Source: CAYLLT01 sp964591605 (lineage in GTDB: Bacteria > Planctomycetota > Phycisphaerae > UBA1845 > PWPN01). From it: DNA of 7,627 nt. Positions 6,467-7,627 of the stretch are shown here, piece after piece. Location: positions 1-7,627 of the forward strand of contig CAZQEN010000365.1 of NCBI GenBank assembly GCA_964591605.1. Reading direction: 5' to 3'. Within the stretch, counting starts at the first letter, position 1, and each line of letters starts with the position of its first letter. A program made the translations under genes and the position numbers. The notes beneath the pieces were generated by a model. The model was not told where the DNA came from. It did not search any database and saw nothing but the letters and a program-made list of their open reading frames with translations.

Positions 6467-7573
6467 TCACTGCCCTCCCGTCTGCAGATCGGGATTGTTC
6501 TTGCTGCCAAAGCGCCGTGAGCTCAACAGCGACTGGTCGGCCTGCTCGAGGTAGATGACGACCGTGAACCGATCCGGATGGTGCAGTTGCTTCCTGGCCC
6601 GTTCGTCCATCTGTCGGAGCTGGGTGATGTTGAGTTCCTCGTCCTCGGGCGGCACACGCTTCTTGCCGATGGTGATGCGCACCGCCTGGGGCAGGGCGTG
6701 GTCGTTCTGACCGCCGCCGCCGCCGAACAGCCCGCCGCCCGAGCTGCCCTGGGCCACGTTGGCCGTCTCGTTCTTCCAGCGGTCCTGCCACTCCGCCCCG
6801 TCGAAGTATTCGAAGCGGATGTACTTGATCTCCGGGGCGACGAGTTCCCGCTCGACCGGCATGATCGCCCCGCCGCCGGGTTTGTCCTCCTCTTCCTCAC
6901 CTTCCACGGCCGTCGCCTTGTCTTCCTGACCCTTGACCACCAGTTTCGGATTCGGATCGAACGTCTTCTGTTCCGACCGCAGCAGGCCGTGGCAGATCTT
7001 GACGCCCTCGTCGTCTTCCTGCTCCTCGTCCCACACCAGCTCGTACGTGATGCGGCAGAGGTCCTCCTGGCCGGGAGGCAACTGGTCGGCGATCGAATCG
7101 TGCTTGTCGAACGCGTAACCCTCGGGCATTTTGGCGCGCACGAATTCGATCTGGTTATGCGTGCCGGAAAAGCCGCGGCCGTCGCCCGGAACGATGTCGC
7201 ACGCCTGCCGGAGCTCCTCCGCCATGCGGCGCAGGAGCGCCTTGGCGAGCAGCGAGTCACGCGTGACCTGCCCGCCCACGTCGCGGGCCTTGAGCACGCT
7301 CACGTAGAAGCCGAACACCCCCGCCAGCATGGCGATCATGAGCGTGAGGGCGATGATGGCCTCGAGCAGGGTGAATCCCCGCGCACCATGAGCGGCGCGG
7401 CTGAGCCCGCGCGGCGCTGCAGCACGGCCGAGCGCGGAAGTGTCAGCGGCCCTGAGCAGCAGCGCAGAACGATTCACCCGGGGTGGCACGGGCAATGTCC
7501 TCATTGCCCGTGCGCATGAAACACGGGCAGCGAGTACGCTGCCCATGCCACCCTGTCTGAAAGTTCCAGTCAT
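6467..7573 (-). CDS. GspJ-like minor pseudopilin with palindromic repeat in its leader
   Basis: This is a tip-complex pseudopilin of type II secretion that partners GspK. Numbered from the ATG at 7573 (368 residues), the prepilin motif is GARG/FTLLEAIIAL. Cleavage is expected after G66 and Glu is at +5 (E71). The hydrophobic helix is 67-91. The core motifs IKYIRFEYFDGAEW (249-262) and LPQAVRITI (294-302) match the GspJ beta-sheet domain. The protein is longer than the usual ~200 residues. The excess comes from the 66-residue leader, acidic stretches (182-189 and 216-230) and a Gly-rich loop (279-288). AGGA sits 7 nt before the ATG at 7573, but residues 7-31 are encoded by the 73-bp repeat. 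A GTG at 7477, just after the repeat, would give a 34-residue leader without a visible ribosome site. The identity is confident; the start is not. Confidence 0.85.
   Translation of the reverse strand: MTGTFRQGGMGSVLAARVSCARAMRTLPVPPRVNRSALLLRAADTSALGRAAAPRGLSRAAHGARGFTLLEAIIALTLMIAMLAGVFGFYVSVLKARDVGGQVTRDSLLAKALLRRMAEELRQACDIVPGDGRGFSGTHNQIEFVRAKMPEGYAFDKHDSIADQLPPGQEDLCRITYELVWDEEQEDDEGVKICHGLLRSEQKTFDPNPKLVVKGQEDKATAVEGEEEEDKPGGGAIMPVERELVAPEIKYIRFEYFDGAEWQDRWKNETANVAQGSSGGGLFGGGGGQNDHALPQAVRITIGKKRVPPEDEELNITQLRQMDERARKQLHHPDRFTVVIYLEQADQSLLSSRRFGSKNNPDLQTGGQ
6473..6479 (-). promoter_or_regulatory. Ribosome binding site favouring the GTG start of GspK
   Basis: GGGAGGG lies within the last codons of the GspJ-like gene, 7 nt before the GTG at 6465. 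That GTG starts one base after the GspJ stop (6467-6469). The arrangement suggests translational coupling between the two minor pseudopilins. Confidence 0.5.
7481..7553. repeat. 73-bp double-hairpin palindromic (REP-like) element
   Basis: The outer inverted repeat has 14-bp arms with one mismatch: GGGTGGCACGGGCA at 7481-7494 against TGCCCATGCCACCC at 7540-7553. Inside are two hairpins: a perfect 12-bp stem (7486-7497 with 7502-7513, loop TCCT) and a perfect 8-bp stem (7525-7532 with 7537-7544, loop AGTA). The sequence can therefore fold either as one long arm pair or as two side-by-side stem-loops. GGGTGGCA/TGCCACCC ends resemble dispersed palindromes I recall from planctomycete genomes. Copy number in this genome is unknown. 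It sits between the ATG at 7573 and the prepilin motif of the GspJ-like gene. Confidence 0.75.
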
Positions 7574-7627
7574 TCTGCGTTCCTGCTCACGTGCTGGCGT
7601 CTCGTTCTGCGTTCCTGCTCACGTGCT
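7573..7627. repeat. 32-bp tandem repeat, truncated by the window edge
   Basis: A 23-base sequence at 7573-7595 is repeated exactly at 7605-7627, a period of 32 bp. On the minus strand each copy carries TGA (7587-7589 and 7619-7621) followed by GCAGGAACGCAGAA, which includes an AGGA ribosome-site core. The unit is not a multiple of three. The simplest reading is a duplicated stop-plus-ribosome-site junction between an upstream gene (possibly gspI) and the GspJ-like gene. The array may extend past the edge. Confidence 0.7.
7581..7584 (-). promoter_or_regulatory. Ribosome binding site for the ATG at 7573
   Basis: AGGA lies 7 nt upstream of the ATG at 7573, an ideal spacing. It supports initiation before the palindromic repeat, even though this gives the GspJ-like protein an unusually long 66-residue leader. 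Confidence 0.45.

Noticed and set aside
6466..6510. TTG at 6510 as the start of the GspK-like gene
   Set aside because: It would lengthen the leader to 47 residues and overlap gspJ by 44 bp. The GTG at 6465 has a well-placed GGGAGGG and sits right after the gspJ stop.
6578..7519. 313-codon open frame on the plus strand opposite gspJ
   Set aside because: It is antisense to a gene with a clear prepilin motif, and its C-terminus is made by the palindromic repeat.
7573..7627. CRISPR repeats at the right edge
   Set aside because: The second copy follows after only 9 bases, too short for a spacer, and the pattern is a simple 32-bp tandem duplication. No cas-like gene is present.

Overview
The window is a GC-rich bacterial segment that reads almost entirely from the minus strand. 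It is most likely from a planctomycete (Planctomycetota). This rests on the fibronectin-III-like module ending in GDVWMFTT, the EF-hand-like loop inside a GspK protein, a leader-type GspJ, the PilM-PilN fusion style, and a GGGTGGCA-bounded palindromic repeat. I recognise these from family knowledge; no database search was run.

In transcription order (high to low coordinates) the layout is as follows. A truncated 32-bp tandem repeat at the right edge covers the stop/ribosome-site region of an unseen upstream gene. A GspJ-like minor pseudopilin (6467-7573) follows, with a 73-bp double-hairpin repeat in its 5' end. Next is a GspK-like minor pseudopilin (4105-6465) with an EF-hand loop and a ~238-residue Arg/Asp/Gly/Ser-rich insertion. 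Then comes a GspL-like protein (2550-4130) that fuses a PilM-type actin fold to a PilN-type membrane/periplasmic part. After it is a composite inner-membrane protein (1148-2470): a GspM/PilO-like N-terminus, an FN3-like module and a C-terminal domain resembling GspC-HR/PilP. Last is an exported, proline-rich protein (starting at 913) whose 3' end runs into a region of uncertain reading frame at the left edge.

Together these genes encode part of a type II secretion / type IV-pilus-like machine: the pseudopilus tip (GspJ, GspK) and the inner-membrane assembly platform (GspL, GspM/GspC-like). The secretin, ATPase, GspF and major pseudopilin are not visible and are presumably outside the window. 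GspJ, GspK and GspL have touching or overlapping ends, as expected for translational coupling in one operon. A 79-bp gap precedes the platform gene and a 234-bp gap precedes the proline-rich gene. No RNA gene, CRISPR array, transposase gene or clear promoter was found.

The most unusual items are the PilO-FN3-GspC/PilP architecture, the huge charged disordered insertion in GspK, and the palindromic repeat read in frame through the GspJ leader.
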